A DNA stretch of 64,000 nucleotides, taken from contig NC_087065.1 of assembly GCF_963678635.1 (NCBI RefSeq), forward strand, positions 64,232,553 through 64,296,552, written 5' to 3'. The notes beneath the pieces were generated by a model. The model saw only the letters and a list, made by a program, of their open reading frames with translations. It was not told the DNA's origin and did not search any database. The position numbers and the translations under genes are program-made. Source of the stretch: Symsagittifera roscoffensis (Eukaryota; Xenacoelomorpha; Acoela; Convolutidae). Shown piece by piece: positions 42,624-52,888 of the stretch (its first letter is position 1; every line of letters begins with the position of its first letter).

Positions 42624-44405
42624 TTGTTTTTCACTTCTAAGCACTATCCAACAAAAATAAAAATATATTCCTTCAGTGAAATGATAACCCAACACAAAAA
42701 AATTGCCAATCATTTAAATTATATTTTTTCGAACTTAGACGAATTTTTTGGCGCTAAAAAGCCTCCGAATTACAACAAATGTGCCTCTGAATCTGCACCT
42801 TTCCATTTTCAACACATTACATTGAAGCAATGCTTTGATATAGTTCGAAAAATCAAAGTTAGAAAACCTCTCAGACCTTGTACCGTACCTGCTTGGGCAA
42901 TCATTGACGTTCAATCAGTTATAGTTCCCCATTTAACTTTTGTCATAAATACTTGCTTAGATGAGAACATTTTCCCGATCGAACTGAAAAAAGCACACGT
43001 AACCCCTTTGTTTAAAAAAGATGACCCAATGGATGCAAAAAATTATCGGCCAATATCAATAACTTGTGCTTTTTCTAAAATTTTTGAAAAAATTTTACAT
43101 GCCCAAATAACAGAATATCTTGACAAATTTCAAATAATGAGACCATTTCAATTTGGATTTCGCAAAAACATTGCAACACAAGATGCTCTTGTTTATGTGA
43201 CAGAAAGTATTCGAAATCAAATAGATTCAAAAAAAATCGTACATGCAGCTTTATTAGATCTGTCCAAGGCTTTTGATTCTACTTCGCATGAAGTTTTAGT
43301 TGAAAAAATGCTTTCTCTCGGTTTTTCAAATGGAGCAAATGCTTTAATTGCTAGCTTCCTAAACAAACGTATTCAAAGAGTAAACGTCAATGGAATCTTT
43401 TCAGACTGGATTGAAATCAAACGAGGTGTCCCACAAGGAACGGTACTTGGTCCGTTGTTGTTCAATTTATATGTTAATGACATACAAGAGCGATTATATG
43501 AAGGTTGTACTTTAGTTCAATATGCTGACGACTGTATGATTTTTTCCTCTTCTATAATTTCTGAGGATGCTTTGAAACGATTGCAAAAATCACTTAATAA
43601 TCTAACGGAATTTTTTGCAGAGAACCAATTGAATCTGAATGCATCTAAATCGGAATTTATAACATTTTGTCAAAAAAGTGATAGCAAAAATGTCGATACT
43701 GATACAATAGTAATTAATGGGCATTATGTAGCCAAAAAATTAGAATGCAAATATTTAGGCCTTATTCTTGATTCAAGTTTATCTTTTCATGCTCAAATCA
43801 AAACAATTCTCCGAAAAATGGCACAAGGAATTAAAACTATAGATACAATTGGACAACAACTGCCGACATTATCATTAGTTGCCTTGCTTCATTGTCTTGT
43901 TTTATCACATTTAGATTATTCAGCAATATTTTTACAACAAATTAATGCTACTTTGATGCTATCTCTAGAGAAACAGTTGAACTGGGCGTCAAAAAGAACA
44001 TATTTCAGATCGAAATTTAAATCTTCTTCCCTTCTTCGCATTAGCAAATCGTTCATTGGAATCGAGAAAAGAATTGAGTTAAAGTGTATAACATACTTAT
44101 ACCAATATCTTACAAACAAAAAGAAGGCTTTTCAAAATACATTGAGACTACCGACTGCCACTTATAGGCACAATAAAAGAACGAAACAAATTATTTTTGA
44201 CAAACATTGTTCAACCGCTTCTCTACAAAAATCATTTTTTCATTTGACTTCTAAAAAATGGAATTCACTGCCCTTAATTTTGCGCAATTTAGAAAAATTG
44301 AGAACAGGATTCAAGAAAAAATTGAAAGAATTTTACTTGAGTGAATTGAGAAACAATCCAATATGTAAAAATACAAATACGTGGCGTGATTTCCGTTTTT
44401 GCTAG
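42624..44405 (+). CDS. LINE reverse transcriptase domain frame
   Basis: This is the only long uninterrupted part of ORF2, about 590 codons. The first reliable residues come after about residue 10, where sequence rejoins the homologous frame. RT blocks 1-7 are in order (NYRPISIT, FGFRKNIATQDALV, DLSKAFDS, RGVPQGTVLGP, QYADDCMIF), and a CR1-type thumb and C-terminal region follow. It lacks its own start in nature and is listed because the domain is intact. Confidence 0.82.
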   Translation: MFFTSKHYPTKIKIYSFSEMITQHKKIANHLNYIFSNLDEFFGAKKPPNYNKCASESAPFHFQHITLKQCFDIVRKIKVRKPLRPCTVPAWAIIDVQSVIVPHLTFVINTCLDENIFPIELKKAHVTPLFKKDDPMDAKNYRPISITCAFSKIFEKILHAQITEYLDKFQIMRPFQFGFRKNIATQDALVYVTESIRNQIDSKKIVHAALLDLSKAFDSTSHEVLVEKMLSLGFSNGANALIASFLNKRIQRVNVNGIFSDWIEIKRGVPQGTVLGPLLFNLYVNDIQERLYEGCTLVQYADDCMIFSSSIISEDALKRLQKSLNNLTEFFAENQLNLNASKSEFITFCQKSDSKNVDTDTIVINGHYVAKKLECKYLGLILDSSLSFHAQIKTILRKMAQGIKTIDTIGQQLPTLSLVALLHCLVLSHLDYSAIFLQQINATLMLSLEKQLNWASKRTYFRSKFKSSSLLRISKSFIGIEKRIELKCITYLYQYLTNKKKAFQNTLRLPTATYRHNKRTKQIIFDKHCSTASLQKSFFHLTSKKWNSLPLILRNLEKLRTGFKKKLKEFYLSELRNNPICKNTNTWRDFRFC

Positions 44406-44900
44406 TTCTATATGTTTTAATTGAGTTTAATTTTCCAGACATTTTTTGAAAGAGAATCTGTATATACTCTGTATATACGCTGTATGTTTGGACTATCTAC
44501 AAAATCGTTTGTAAAGTTTTGATACCAGCTCGTTCTTAATTCTTAAAACTGATGTTTTTTTTAGTATCCGTAACTTCATATATTTTAATCAACCAATTTC
44601 TGAACTGTAACCGAACTAGTTTTGTTTTGTTTTGTTTTGTTTATTGCTTGTTTTCTGATGTTGCGTTTTTGTTTGATGTAACCAATGAATTTTAACCAAC
44701 TTTAATATTTACACTTTGCTATACTGATGCCTCGGTTTTTTACTGTATAGTAATTCAGGTGTTCTTTCTTCTTCTTCTTTGAAAAAAAATTATGGACAAA
44801 AAGTTTTTAGGTGTTTTTAAGGAAGAGGGTCGGATGTTTCTTTGCTACTTGAACAGCAACCCTTGTTGATGACTAGGTAGCGTTGCAAAAATTACACGGA
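44406..44900 (+). other. Probable LINE 3' untranslated region
   Basis: AT-rich sequence with a (GTTTT)n run at about 44625-44645 and a CTT-rich stretch near 44765. The exact 3' end of the LINE is not visible. No tail repeat typical of CR1 was clearly recognised. Confidence 0.35.
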
Positions 44901-47900
44901 TATAAAGACTAATGTCTTAGATCTTTATTAATGATCAATAAGACTCAATTCTTGATTACCAAACTTTTGTTGTTAAAATTAAAGCCTCTAACAACCTAAT
45001 AAGAAGTTGAACCTTTTACTCGTATTAAGGCTGAAAAACTTTTGAGAATGACTAGTTATAAAATTTAAAACCTGAATTCATTTGTCTTTCTCATGCAAAA
45101 CATCCTCATGAAACTTTTGAAAAGAGCGGTTTCTAAAATAAAAAAACTTCAGGAAAATCCTCTCTGATGAAAGGGAGAAAAAGAGAGCGATGAACCCAGA
45201 GTTTTTAAGTTCACAAGATCAGCGACCGGTTTATGCTTGGAAACTCAAAAACCAGCCTGAGTCTTTCAGTTCTCCATCACGCTCTCGCGGTATCCAGTTT
45301 CTTCAGGTAAACAGTAAATTTTCGAATTTTTTGTGTTTGATAAAAAAAAATAATTCTTTTTAATCAGCTTTTTCAACATTTTTTGTTGTTAATAAGTATG
45401 CATAAAGTCGGAAAACAGAAAAACTGAAACAAAATTAACAAGATGAGTCACAACTGACGTTCCCGCCAATTTCCAGTGAGGATAACCCAACGGTGCTTTT
45501 TGAAATTCAAGAAGGCAGCTGACAACTTGCCAAGCCAGTAGGGACACAATTAGACGTTCAACAACTTTACTCAAATTATCAAAAGTTACTTAAGTAGAAA
45601 GATAAAAAGAGAATGATAGTCAAGAGCGTAAAGCCTCCAAAATAAGTAATTTTTCTAATTGTTCGGTTCACCTTTCAACCTGTGCATCTGTTGAATCATC
45701 CTCAATGTTTTATACTCCTGCTAGCTGCTGCTTAAACTTTGATTTTTGTGAAGAAAGTCGACGATCTCAGGCAAGACCTATAACTTTAGCTTAGGCTACT
45801 AACGACACAACCAGAAAAGTAGACTTAAAAGGTCTGGTGCTGCCAATTAGGCATGCCTGAGAAATTTCTCAAAATTTTCTCAAAAAATGAAAACAGTCAA
45901 GTAAGCGGTCAATTTTGCCCACAGTCAAAAACATATACTTTGTGAGGAATTTTAACCCCATTAATGTATACCTAGAAATCCGCGTTTATAACAAGCAACA
46001 AGAAATTTGCCGAACGCCAAGACCTTTATTTAAAAAAATTTTTGAATCTTTGTTTATTTCTTACTCAGGCGGTTTTGGCATGTACACGAATAAATGAAAA
46101 TTAAAATTACGTGAAACTGTATTTGTTATCGATTTCAATTACTTACAAGCTTTCTAGAAAAGCTGAAGTTCTTAATAAAACTTCTTGGTAAAAGCAACTT
46201 TACATACATTTACGGTGAAAGTAAAAACAAACAACATATAGTTTTTCGCGCCATGTAAGGAAGTATTAAAATTGATTATAAGTTTCTTCTAGGTGCAAGT
46301 TTAGATTAATTGATGCTTTTCAATCCTAAATTGCGTTGACATACTGAGATGACTAAATTAGAGATTCAACGTGAACTACATAGAACACAAACTCAAATGA
46401 TGTGAGAGATACAACGCTAGCAGAATACATGCTAACTAGTAATCAAAATATGTTTTTAATCTTTGAACACTGAGGGACCACTTGTATGGCTTTACTACTG
46501 TCATAAAAAACTTTAACCCTCAAAGATCTCGATAATCAACCAAAATCATTTGATTTGGATGATAACTCATTTTGGTACAAATTTTTGCCAGCTCCAATAA
46601 TTTCAAGGCTACTTTAAGGCTTGCTCCACAAAATGCAGGCCATAATACGATTCAAAAGACTAACGCAAAATCAAAATTAAAAAAACTATTTCGAAAAATA
46701 ATTCACAAAAACACATCAATATCATTTCTTAAAAAGGTTACAGGAACGGTTCCTAAAACGGAAGTTTTATTACTCCAAATCAGATGCTCAATTTAAGTTA
46801 GATGAGATTAACTAAAATTAACTGAGATGATATTGAACCAAAAGTTTATCAAGATGATTTGCCTTTTCCAGGGTTTTTCATCAACAACTGTTTCTGATTA
46901 TTTGTTGCTTGTTTCTTAGAAAAATCTACAAATTTTTTGCTTCCCATTCATTCCTCAAACTTCCTCTAGAAAACGTGGCCACATTAACGAGAACCTTAAA
47001 AAAAAAGAAACTTAACATATCATACTTCATCGATTTTTTGAAGTGAAATTTACAACCCAGCTTTGCCCGCAAGTTTTCATTCAAGAAAGAAGAATTTCTA
47101 CTGCAAACAGACACACAGAAAGGGTCTGGTTTCTACTCATATCTAGATAAATAAAAAGAACAAGTAAATCGAAATTAATCGAGAGGAATCTTTTCGAGCC
47201 TAGCAATACCAGTTTCAACTATCAACAACCACGCAACAACACCATTTTGATTCTATATCTATATCAAACAATGCCAGGCTGAGCATAGACAAAATTCTAG
47301 TCAATATTGGCTGGGTATGGACGAAATGCTAGTCAATATTTCAGGTCGACAAATTCTTTATTACTCCAGTTTCCCAAACCTATTTAATAAATTTAAAGAA
47401 AGAAAAGTTTGGAATAAAACAAATGAAAATTTCGCCAGCACATCACTTCATGTTTTAACTAACAATAACAACACACACATCACCATTTTGAAAGATTAAA
47501 CTTTTATATCAAACAAACAGTGGATGAGTAGAAACTAAATGCTAGTCCGTTTCTTAGATCGAATTTTTTTTTTCGTTACTCCAGTTTTGCATTTTTACAA
47601 ATTGTTTGCACGAAATGCAGCTCATGAAAAACCTCTAACGGCTTAAAACTAGTTACGTGTTAACAAAAATTTTATGAAGTTATGAGTAATTTATGAAATT
47701 TTGGCAGAATCGTTACATACAAAAAAAACAATTACATTCTGTCGTTCTCTCGAAGAATCGAATCGAAAAAATTATAACAAACTCAAGTGTCTGAAGATAC
47801 CATAATCTCTATAATTTGCTTAATTTTAAAGAAAAAAAAAGATTGTTAGGAAAGATGGATTGACATATTAGCTTACTATCTCATTTCCAAGTTCTGTATA

Positions 47901-48112
47901 CAAAATACTTTCTCTTGAAGCATTGGTAGGATCACAAAAAAACAAAGCCTAACGAGTGCATTTGTCATACGATAGTATTCTATCACAGGCAATTCTTTAG
48001 AAAGTTGAAGATAAAAACTTACAAATAGCAAAATATACTTGCTCTTCATTTGAAAGAAATCAATTGGTAGGAGTAATAAAAAAATACGAAGGAAATCATT
48101 TCTTTGTGTATG
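44901..48112. other. Long AT-rich stretch without a supported gene
   Basis: Only short frames occur, with no recognisable domain. A diverged repeated stretch is seen: about 47226-47370 and about 47465-47600 share CACCATTTTGA, 'atatcaaacaa', 'atgctagtc' and 'ttactccagttt' in the same order. No trace of the gypsy LTR is found, although a 3' LTR of element A would be expected here. Confidence 0.4.
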
Positions 48113-48138
48113 TTATTGGGCTCAAAAAAGCCCAATAA
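48113..48138. other. Perfect 10-bp hairpin near the 3' limit of element A
   Basis: TTATTGGGCT and AGCCCAATAA enclose CAAAAA. It lies about 100 bases beyond the last ORF of element A. It could be a boundary structure or chance. Confidence 0.4.
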
Positions 48139-48234
48139 AATTTTGCGATACAAAAATTGGTCATTGACGACAATTCATCAGATTGGTGTCTTTTTCCAAT
48201 TTTTTTCGTTCCAATTGATCTCTATTTTTCATCT

Positions 48235-48705
48235 CTAATTTTCAAGGTGGAAGGGTTGTTGTTGTAGGGTGATAAAATTATCTAGTTCCTGGGAGATTTG
48301 GGGAGTATCTGGAGAATTGGATGATCGGTCTGAATGAAATGAAGAGTAGGTTGGGGTGACTTGTGAAGCATAAGAGGGTGTAGAAATGGATGGAAGTGGG
48401 TTATTTGGCGGGATTGGTTGAAAAGGGGGTTTTGAAAAAACTGAGGAGTTGGTTTGAAAATTAGTGGATGGAGATGGTTCAGAGTCTGCAAATTCATCAG
48501 GGGTTTCAATATTTGGGTTATTAAGTTGTGAAATGGAGTATAAAACTGAGATATGTGAATTAGTGTCTGAATTCATGCCTGATGTTATATTACTGGTTGG
48601 GAAATCGGGTGGCGGGAAAGCAAAAAGTGGAATTATTGTAATTGGAGTGTTGAGGTTGGTTGGATGGGAATTTGAGCGGTGTAGGGATCCAAGTTGTCGG
48701 CTCAT
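48235..48705 (-). CDS. Ser/Pro-rich ORF downstream of the envelope
   Basis: This 156-codon frame (ATG 48705, MSRQLGSLHRSNSHP...) is rich in Ser, Pro, Asn and Thr, with no transmembrane segment and no recognised domain. It starts 7 bases after the stop of the ORF at 48712-49182, in another frame. It may be a continuation of that protein split by a frameshift, or a separate accessory protein. There is no second copy in this window to compare. Confidence 0.4.
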   Translation of the reverse strand: MSRQLGSLHRSNSHPTNLNTPITIIPLFAFPPPDFPTSNITSGMNSDTNSHISVLYSISQLNNPNIETPDEFADSEPSPSTNFQTNSSVFSKPPFQPIPPNNPLPSISTPSYASQVTPTYSSFHSDRSSNSPDTPQISQELDNFITLQQQPFHLEN

Positions 48706-48711
48706 CGTGGG

Positions 48712-49182
48712 CTAAAAAAAATTATTATTTTGAGACTGAAAAGCGGTGGTATGGGGTTGTTCTATAATTTGTTCATATGTATTTTCATCTAGTGAAGGGT
48801 GTGTCATTATATGTTGAATGGGACTTTGTGATATGGTTGGTCTAAAATTTGGATTATGTGTTATTGCTAAATTTCGAAAATTTCGTGGGACTAGTGATAA
48901 TGGATGGTTATGTGGTAGGGGTGGTAACTGTGGTGCTGTAGGCGTTATGTCTACATTGTTATGTTCTTCGTCGTATGTGTTCTGTCTTGTTGCTATTTTT
49001 GTGTTGTATTCTTTTATTTGTGCGTCTAAAAGAATTTTGTTTATTGATGATGAAAAAATTCCAAAAAATCCTGCAAATAGTATGCGTGCTACACTTGCTT
49101 GTCTATTTACTTGTGTGTGTATAGCGCATGTATTGTAGATTCCTTTTAAGAGTGAAAAAAGAAATCCTATAAAGTTAAACAT
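48712..49182 (-). CDS. Membrane-associated ORF just after the envelope
   Basis: This 156-codon frame (ATG 49182) has hydrophobic segments MFNFIGFLFSLLKGIY and VARILFAGFFGIFSSSINKILL. A hydrophilic, Pro- and His-rich tail follows (PTAPQLPPLPHNHPLS). The envelope frame ends at 49330 without a membrane anchor. This ORF may therefore represent the anchor and cytoplasmic tail now in a different frame, or a separate membrane protein. Its position directly after the envelope favours the first reading, which is inference. Confidence 0.5.
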   Translation of the reverse strand: MFNFIGFLFSLLKGIYNTCAIHTQVNRQASVARILFAGFFGIFSSSINKILLDAQIKEYNTKIATRQNTYDEEHNNVDITPTAPQLPPLPHNHPLSLVPRNFRNLAITHNPNFRPTISQSPIQHIMTHPSLDENTYEQIIEQPHTTAFQSQNNNFF

Positions 49183-49329
49183 TGCGTATAAAATAGTTAA
49201 AGTTAAAATAGTTAAATAGTTATAAAATAGTTAAATATTAAATAAAAGATGTAATAGGGCCATCCTAGAAAATCGAGAATTTCATTTTTTAGTGTAACAA
49301 AGCTAAAAAATATTTATAGGTGAAATATC

Positions 49330-51354
49330 TTATGGTCTGTATTTTTCACCGTTTAGATATATATAGTCTTTAATGTCTTTAAAATATCCGCTATAATCTT
49401 GTGTATAAATATCTGCAAATCCTGCGGTTTCGGCAAGTTTGCGTAAGTTTTGGTCAATTGATTGTCTTTGTATAGTGTCCATTTGTGTTAATAATTCTTG
49501 GAATTGTTGTGTTCTAATGTGATGTTGGATATCGGATTTTGAATATATTGATTGTAGGTCAATATTTGGGTTTCGAGCAATAGCTCTTATGCTTTCAGGT
49601 GAAAATTTTTTGAGTGATTGCATTAATGTGGGATATGGGGTAAGAAGGTAATATTTATCTTCATCAGGGTTCAGTTGAACTACATTGTGGCTATTTTCTG
49701 ATCCACATGGGACTGCAGTATCCCAGAAATAGGTTCGTCTTGAAAGTGTGTCAACGAAATGTACTTTATTCTTAAAAAAGATAGGGATTCTTTTATAGCA
49801 TCGTTTATCTTCAAAAACATATAGTGGTGATACTTTTTTGGTACAGGTATAAAACCATAAAATGCTTCCTTCGTAGTCTAAAAAATTTGATCTATTGCCT
49901 GATAGTAAATATCCTGCGTAGGGTATTTTTAATACTGCTAGTGCAAGTGATTGTAGGATTTGTGTCCTTTCTAATTCGCATAGTTGGTGAAGTGTTTCTA
50001 ATTCAGAGAGTGACATTTCTTGAAAAATTCGGCTAACTGTGTAGTCTAATTTCATATCTAGGTGAATATCATAGTGGATATTACCGAAATATGTACTATT
50101 CATTAGTGATAGTTCTTGTAAACGTGTGCTTCTAGTGTCATGGGGCTTTAGATGTCCACCAGGTTGACTTTTACTTTTTTGAAAATCAACTGGTATATAT
50201 GATGTTCCTTCGTTTATAGGGTGACTTGTGGCGTATGGGTCGATTTTTACTTTTCCAGTAGTCATGTAGAATCCTTTTTCGTATTCAACTAATATCTCGG
50301 AATATTGTGTTTTGTGAAGTGGGTTTTTGTATTTACATGCAAGTTCTGTTTCTTGATATATTTGAAAACGTGTCAATTTATTTTTTATATTGTCTATATT
50401 TCTAAAATTAGAACTTTGTTTTCGTGATGGATGGACTTGTTCATATGGAATTGATTGTATAAAATATTTTTCGTGAAAATTTATCATACGAGCGTGTATT
50501 TTTGCTACTTGAAATGTTGTACATGTGTCTTCGGGGAACCAAACAATTGTTGCTTGTGTTCGTGTTGTAGGGTCACAATAGCCTTGATCGTTTTTACAAG
50601 GTAATCTAATTCCTTGATAGATCATGGTGTTGTCAGATAAGTCGCGTGTGAGTTGTATTTTTTCGAGTTGTATTTTCCAATCGAAAAACATTATTTCTTG
50701 ATATCCTTTATTTTTCGTGCCTGCTTTGCAGTTTGATGGGTCATTTATACCAATGTGTGGTATCCAGTGTTTATCGTGTATGTCATAAGTTAATCTTCCG
50801 TGTGCACCATTGTATGGGTATTTTTCATCTAATTTTATATGTCCTTGATATCTTTCAAGTTCTGCTTGATGTACAGAATCTGCAAAAACTTGGAAATATA
50901 CTAATTTTCTATCTGTGTTTTTTTTTCTTGTGATGTTTAGTCTTAGTAACTCGTTTATACAATCTTCGGGATTGAGATCTAAAAGTCGTTCGATATTACT
51001 CTGGTAGAATGATTCGTGGTCAAGTCGGTTTTTATTTCCATTTGAGACTTGTGAACAAGGTACTTTCTTTTCAGAAAATGTTGCTGTGAATTTATATCCT
51101 ATAACTGTTGTTGCTCGGGCTTTTGAATAAAGTGTCGCTATTACATTTGTAGTTTCTATAGCTTGTGGTTCTGTTTCGCATTGTGATACTTGATTTATTG
51201 CATATTTGTGTAGTGTTTTTTGTTCATTTTCTTCACAATCGTAATGTGCTACCAATAAATCTTGGGGTCCTGTGCGGGGGGAAGGATTTATGTTCTGGTT
51301 GGAGATTACTAGAAAAAAAAGTAGGAGAAAAATTAATATTTTTAGAATATACAT
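49330..51354 (-). CDS. Envelope-like glycoprotein of element A
   Basis: This 674-codon frame starts at ATG 51354. A signal peptide is clear (MYILKILIFLLLFFLVISNQ). The ectodomain has about 13 cysteines, N-glycosylation sites (such as NIT, NST, NRS) and blocks shared with element B, including DKHWIPHIGINDPSNCKA and YCDPTTRTQATIVWF. Near the end CYKRIPIFFKNKVHFVDTLSR and FWDTAVPCGSEN are the most motif-like. No C-terminal membrane anchor is in frame, and hydrophobic sequence lies in the next ORF. A captured viral glycoprotein is likely, since gypsy elements have gained envelopes several times. A chuvirus-like origin is one hypothesis from general cysteine and motif pattern. I cannot test it here. 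Confidence 0.72.
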   Translation of the reverse strand: MYILKILIFLLLFFLVISNQNINPSPRTGPQDLLVAHYDCEENEQKTLHKYAINQVSQCETEPQAIETTNVIATLYSKARATTVIGYKFTATFSEKKVPCSQVSNGNKNRLDHESFYQSNIERLLDLNPEDCINELLRLNITRKKNTDRKLVYFQVFADSVHQAELERYQGHIKLDEKYPYNGAHGRLTYDIHDKHWIPHIGINDPSNCKAGTKNKGYQEIMFFDWKIQLEKIQLTRDLSDNTMIYQGIRLPCKNDQGYCDPTTRTQATIVWFPEDTCTTFQVAKIHARMINFHEKYFIQSIPYEQVHPSRKQSSNFRNIDNIKNKLTRFQIYQETELACKYKNPLHKTQYSEILVEYEKGFYMTTGKVKIDPYATSHPINEGTSYIPVDFQKSKSQPGGHLKPHDTRSTRLQELSLMNSTYFGNIHYDIHLDMKLDYTVSRIFQEMSLSELETLHQLCELERTQILQSLALAVLKIPYAGYLLSGNRSNFLDYEGSILWFYTCTKKVSPLYVFEDKRCYKRIPIFFKNKVHFVDTLSRRTYFWDTAVPCGSENSHNVVQLNPDEDKYYLLTPYPTLMQSLKKFSPESIRAIARNPNIDLQSIYSKSDIQHHIRTQQFQELLTQMDTIQRQSIDQNLRKLAETAGFADIYTQDYSGYFKDIKDYIYLNGEKYRP

Positions 51355-51490
51355 GTGTATGACAATCCTGAGTATGGGTTATAAAATGTGATGTAACCAA
51401 TTGTCTTTTTGGTATATCTGTCGTATTTGTATATTACTTCAGTTGTTATAAATGGTGGTGGTAGTGATTGAGCTGTTATATTTGGTGGGT

Positions 51491-52510
51491 TTAATGGGTA
51501 GGGATGTTGTTTAGTTTAACTGTGATTTCAAATTTCAATTGTAGACTATTTTGTTGGAGTATTTGGATGTTATGATCACGAATGTCTTCGTGGATGTCTT
51601 GTCTATATTGTAGTCTATTTAGTGCCCAGTTGTGGATTCGGTTACTTTCTGGGTGTTGTCCAAATAATAGTGGGGGTGCTATGAACGTGTTCCAATCTAA
51701 TCTTAAAGGGATATTTGTTGATGATTGTTCTCGATATCTAGCGTCGAGGTTATTTGGGAAATTTAGTTTAAAAGGTGTTGGTGAAATTTGGCTTATTGAT
51801 GGTGTTGATGGTAGTGATAATGTTTCTGGTAGTGATGAGGATGTTGTTGTATCCGTAGAAATGTCTATTGGATCATTGATTAAATTTGGTTCACCTTGTG
51901 TGAATGAATGTGTTGTCCAATATGGTAGTCGTGATGTTTGGTTTGTGGGGTTAAAAGGGTTTTCACGAATTTGTTCAGATGTTGGTGTTGAACCTAAGTA
52001 ATCTGAGGGTAGGCTTGAGGTGCTACGTTGTGAAAGTAGCGTAGGGGTTTCTGGTAATATACCAATGGGGTTTTCTGGAGTACTTTGTGATGGGGATTGA
52101 GGTATATCAAAATGAACTCGGGGAGTTTGAAAATTTCTGTTTCGTCGAGGATGTATAATTTGTCTATTTATTTCGACTGTATTTTGGTTTTGACTAGGAT
52201 TTCGTATTCTACTTATTTCTTGTGGTAGTGTTGGGTATAAGTTATATGTTGGTTCGCTTAGAGGTGCTTGTCGTTGGACTGGTTCTAGTGGTTCAGATAA
52301 GCGAGCGTGTCGTTCTTCAAAGGTATATGGGTTATCTTGAAAGGAAATTCGTGTGGATGTTTGGGGTTTTTGGGTAGTTGAAGATGGTGTTGGGTTACCT
52401 TGGGATGATGTCGGTGAAGACTGACTGTGTGATTGTTGGTTAGCAATTTTTGATGGTTTTCTATTTATTCTTTCAGTGAAAAAATTTATGTTTATTATAG
52501 TATTCTTCTA
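51491..52510 (-). CDS. AUG-less Pro/Gln/Thr/Ser-rich frame between membrane ORFs and envelope
   Basis: On the minus strand about 340 codons are open between a TAG at about 52510 and a TAA at 51491-51493. No ATG lies in the frame. Composition is Pro/Gln/Thr/Ser/Asn-rich with arginine patches (INRQIIHPRRNRNFQTPRVHF), and parts are conserved in element B. A long open frame in AT-rich DNA without a start suggests it is reached by splicing, frameshifting or a non-AUG start. A further conserved stretch in another frame (TTEVIYKYDRYTKKTIGYITF) overlaps the envelope start. Function unknown. Confidence 0.55.
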
Positions 52511-52661
52511 GAAAAAGAATTAGGAGGATTGTTGCTAGGGCGAATGTGATGATTGCTTTCTTTATACATTTGCATATTGTCAAAATGAGGGATGATAGAA
52601 ATGTTATAAAAATTACAAATAGTAAAAAAATATCTGTTCTACTAAAAATGGTTCGTATCAT
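52473..52661 (-). CDS. Small membrane protein 1 of element A
   Basis: The 62 codons (ATG 52661) encode MIRTIFSRTDIFLLFVIFITFLSSLI, then the basic CKCIKKAI and a second hydrophobic run ILLILFLEE. One or two transmembrane helices are predicted by eye. A homologous segment exists in element B (2608-2790). It overlaps the next membrane ORF by 4 bases. Small membrane proteins of this kind could be viroporin-like, which is speculation. Confidence 0.5.
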   Translation of the reverse strand: MIRTIFSRTDIFLLFVIFITFLSSLILTICKCIKKAIITFALATILLILFLEEYYNKHKFFH

Positions 52662-52888
52662 TTAGATAAGTTTTGTGAATCGTACCTGTGGATATAGTCA
52701 ATAGTTTTCGAAAGCTGGAGGTATAGTTCAAATATGGAATAGAAAATTAAAAAAATATTGCAAAAAATGATTAAGATTATTACAAAAGATTCAAAGGTAT
52801 CAAAAAGAAATATGATTACAAGTTTAAATATCGTTAAAAAGTTTATGAGAATGTTAAGAATTATGTTGACTGGTCGAGAAAAGAGCAT
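52658..52888 (-). CDS. Small membrane protein 2 of element A
   Basis: The 76 codons (ATG 52888) are almost all hydrophobic (NIILNILINFLTIFKLVIIFLF, then ILIIFCNIFLIFYSIFELYL), with a polar end IDYIHRYDSQNLSK. Two membrane helices are likely. Element B has a degraded counterpart at about 2800-2995. The ATGA-style overlap with membrane protein 1 suggests coupled expression. AT-rich DNA can give hydrophobic frames by chance, which lowers confidence. Confidence 0.4.
   Translation of the reverse strand: MLFSRPVNIILNILINFLTIFKLVIIFLFDTFESFVIILIIFCNIFLIFYSIFELYLQLSKTIDYIHRYDSQNLSK

Larger units (their letters stand above)
41264..44405 (+). pseudogene. CR1-like LINE ORF2: 2A-like motif, endonuclease, reverse transcriptase (several breaks)
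   Basis: The start is ATG at 41264. A roughly 68-residue lead with hydrophobic stretches is followed by a 2A-like motif (41468-41491). An AP-type endonuclease comes next: FVHLNFQSI, IGISETWLKKED, and then, after a frameshift near 41760, the nuclease end THIDYIISDY and KTDHFASFI. In-frame stops lie at about 42006 and 42044 and more frameshifts near 42250 and 42640. RT is open at 42624-44405, with KKAHVTPLFKKDDPMDAKNYRPISI, LLDLSKAFDSTSHEVL and GVPQGTVLGPLLFNLYVND. YADD is at 43521-43532. The C-terminal domain ends RNNPICKNTNTWRDF. This copy is inactive. Confidence 0.85.

Noticed and set aside
45389-45574. Minus-strand 61-codon frame in the spacer
   Set aside because: No motif could be named and there is no second copy. 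It is too short to support.
44901-48230. 3' LTR of element A
   Set aside because: None of the conserved LTR blocks (palindrome, GGCCGGATAGA block, TGGAAC/AACTCA ends) was found here on either strand.
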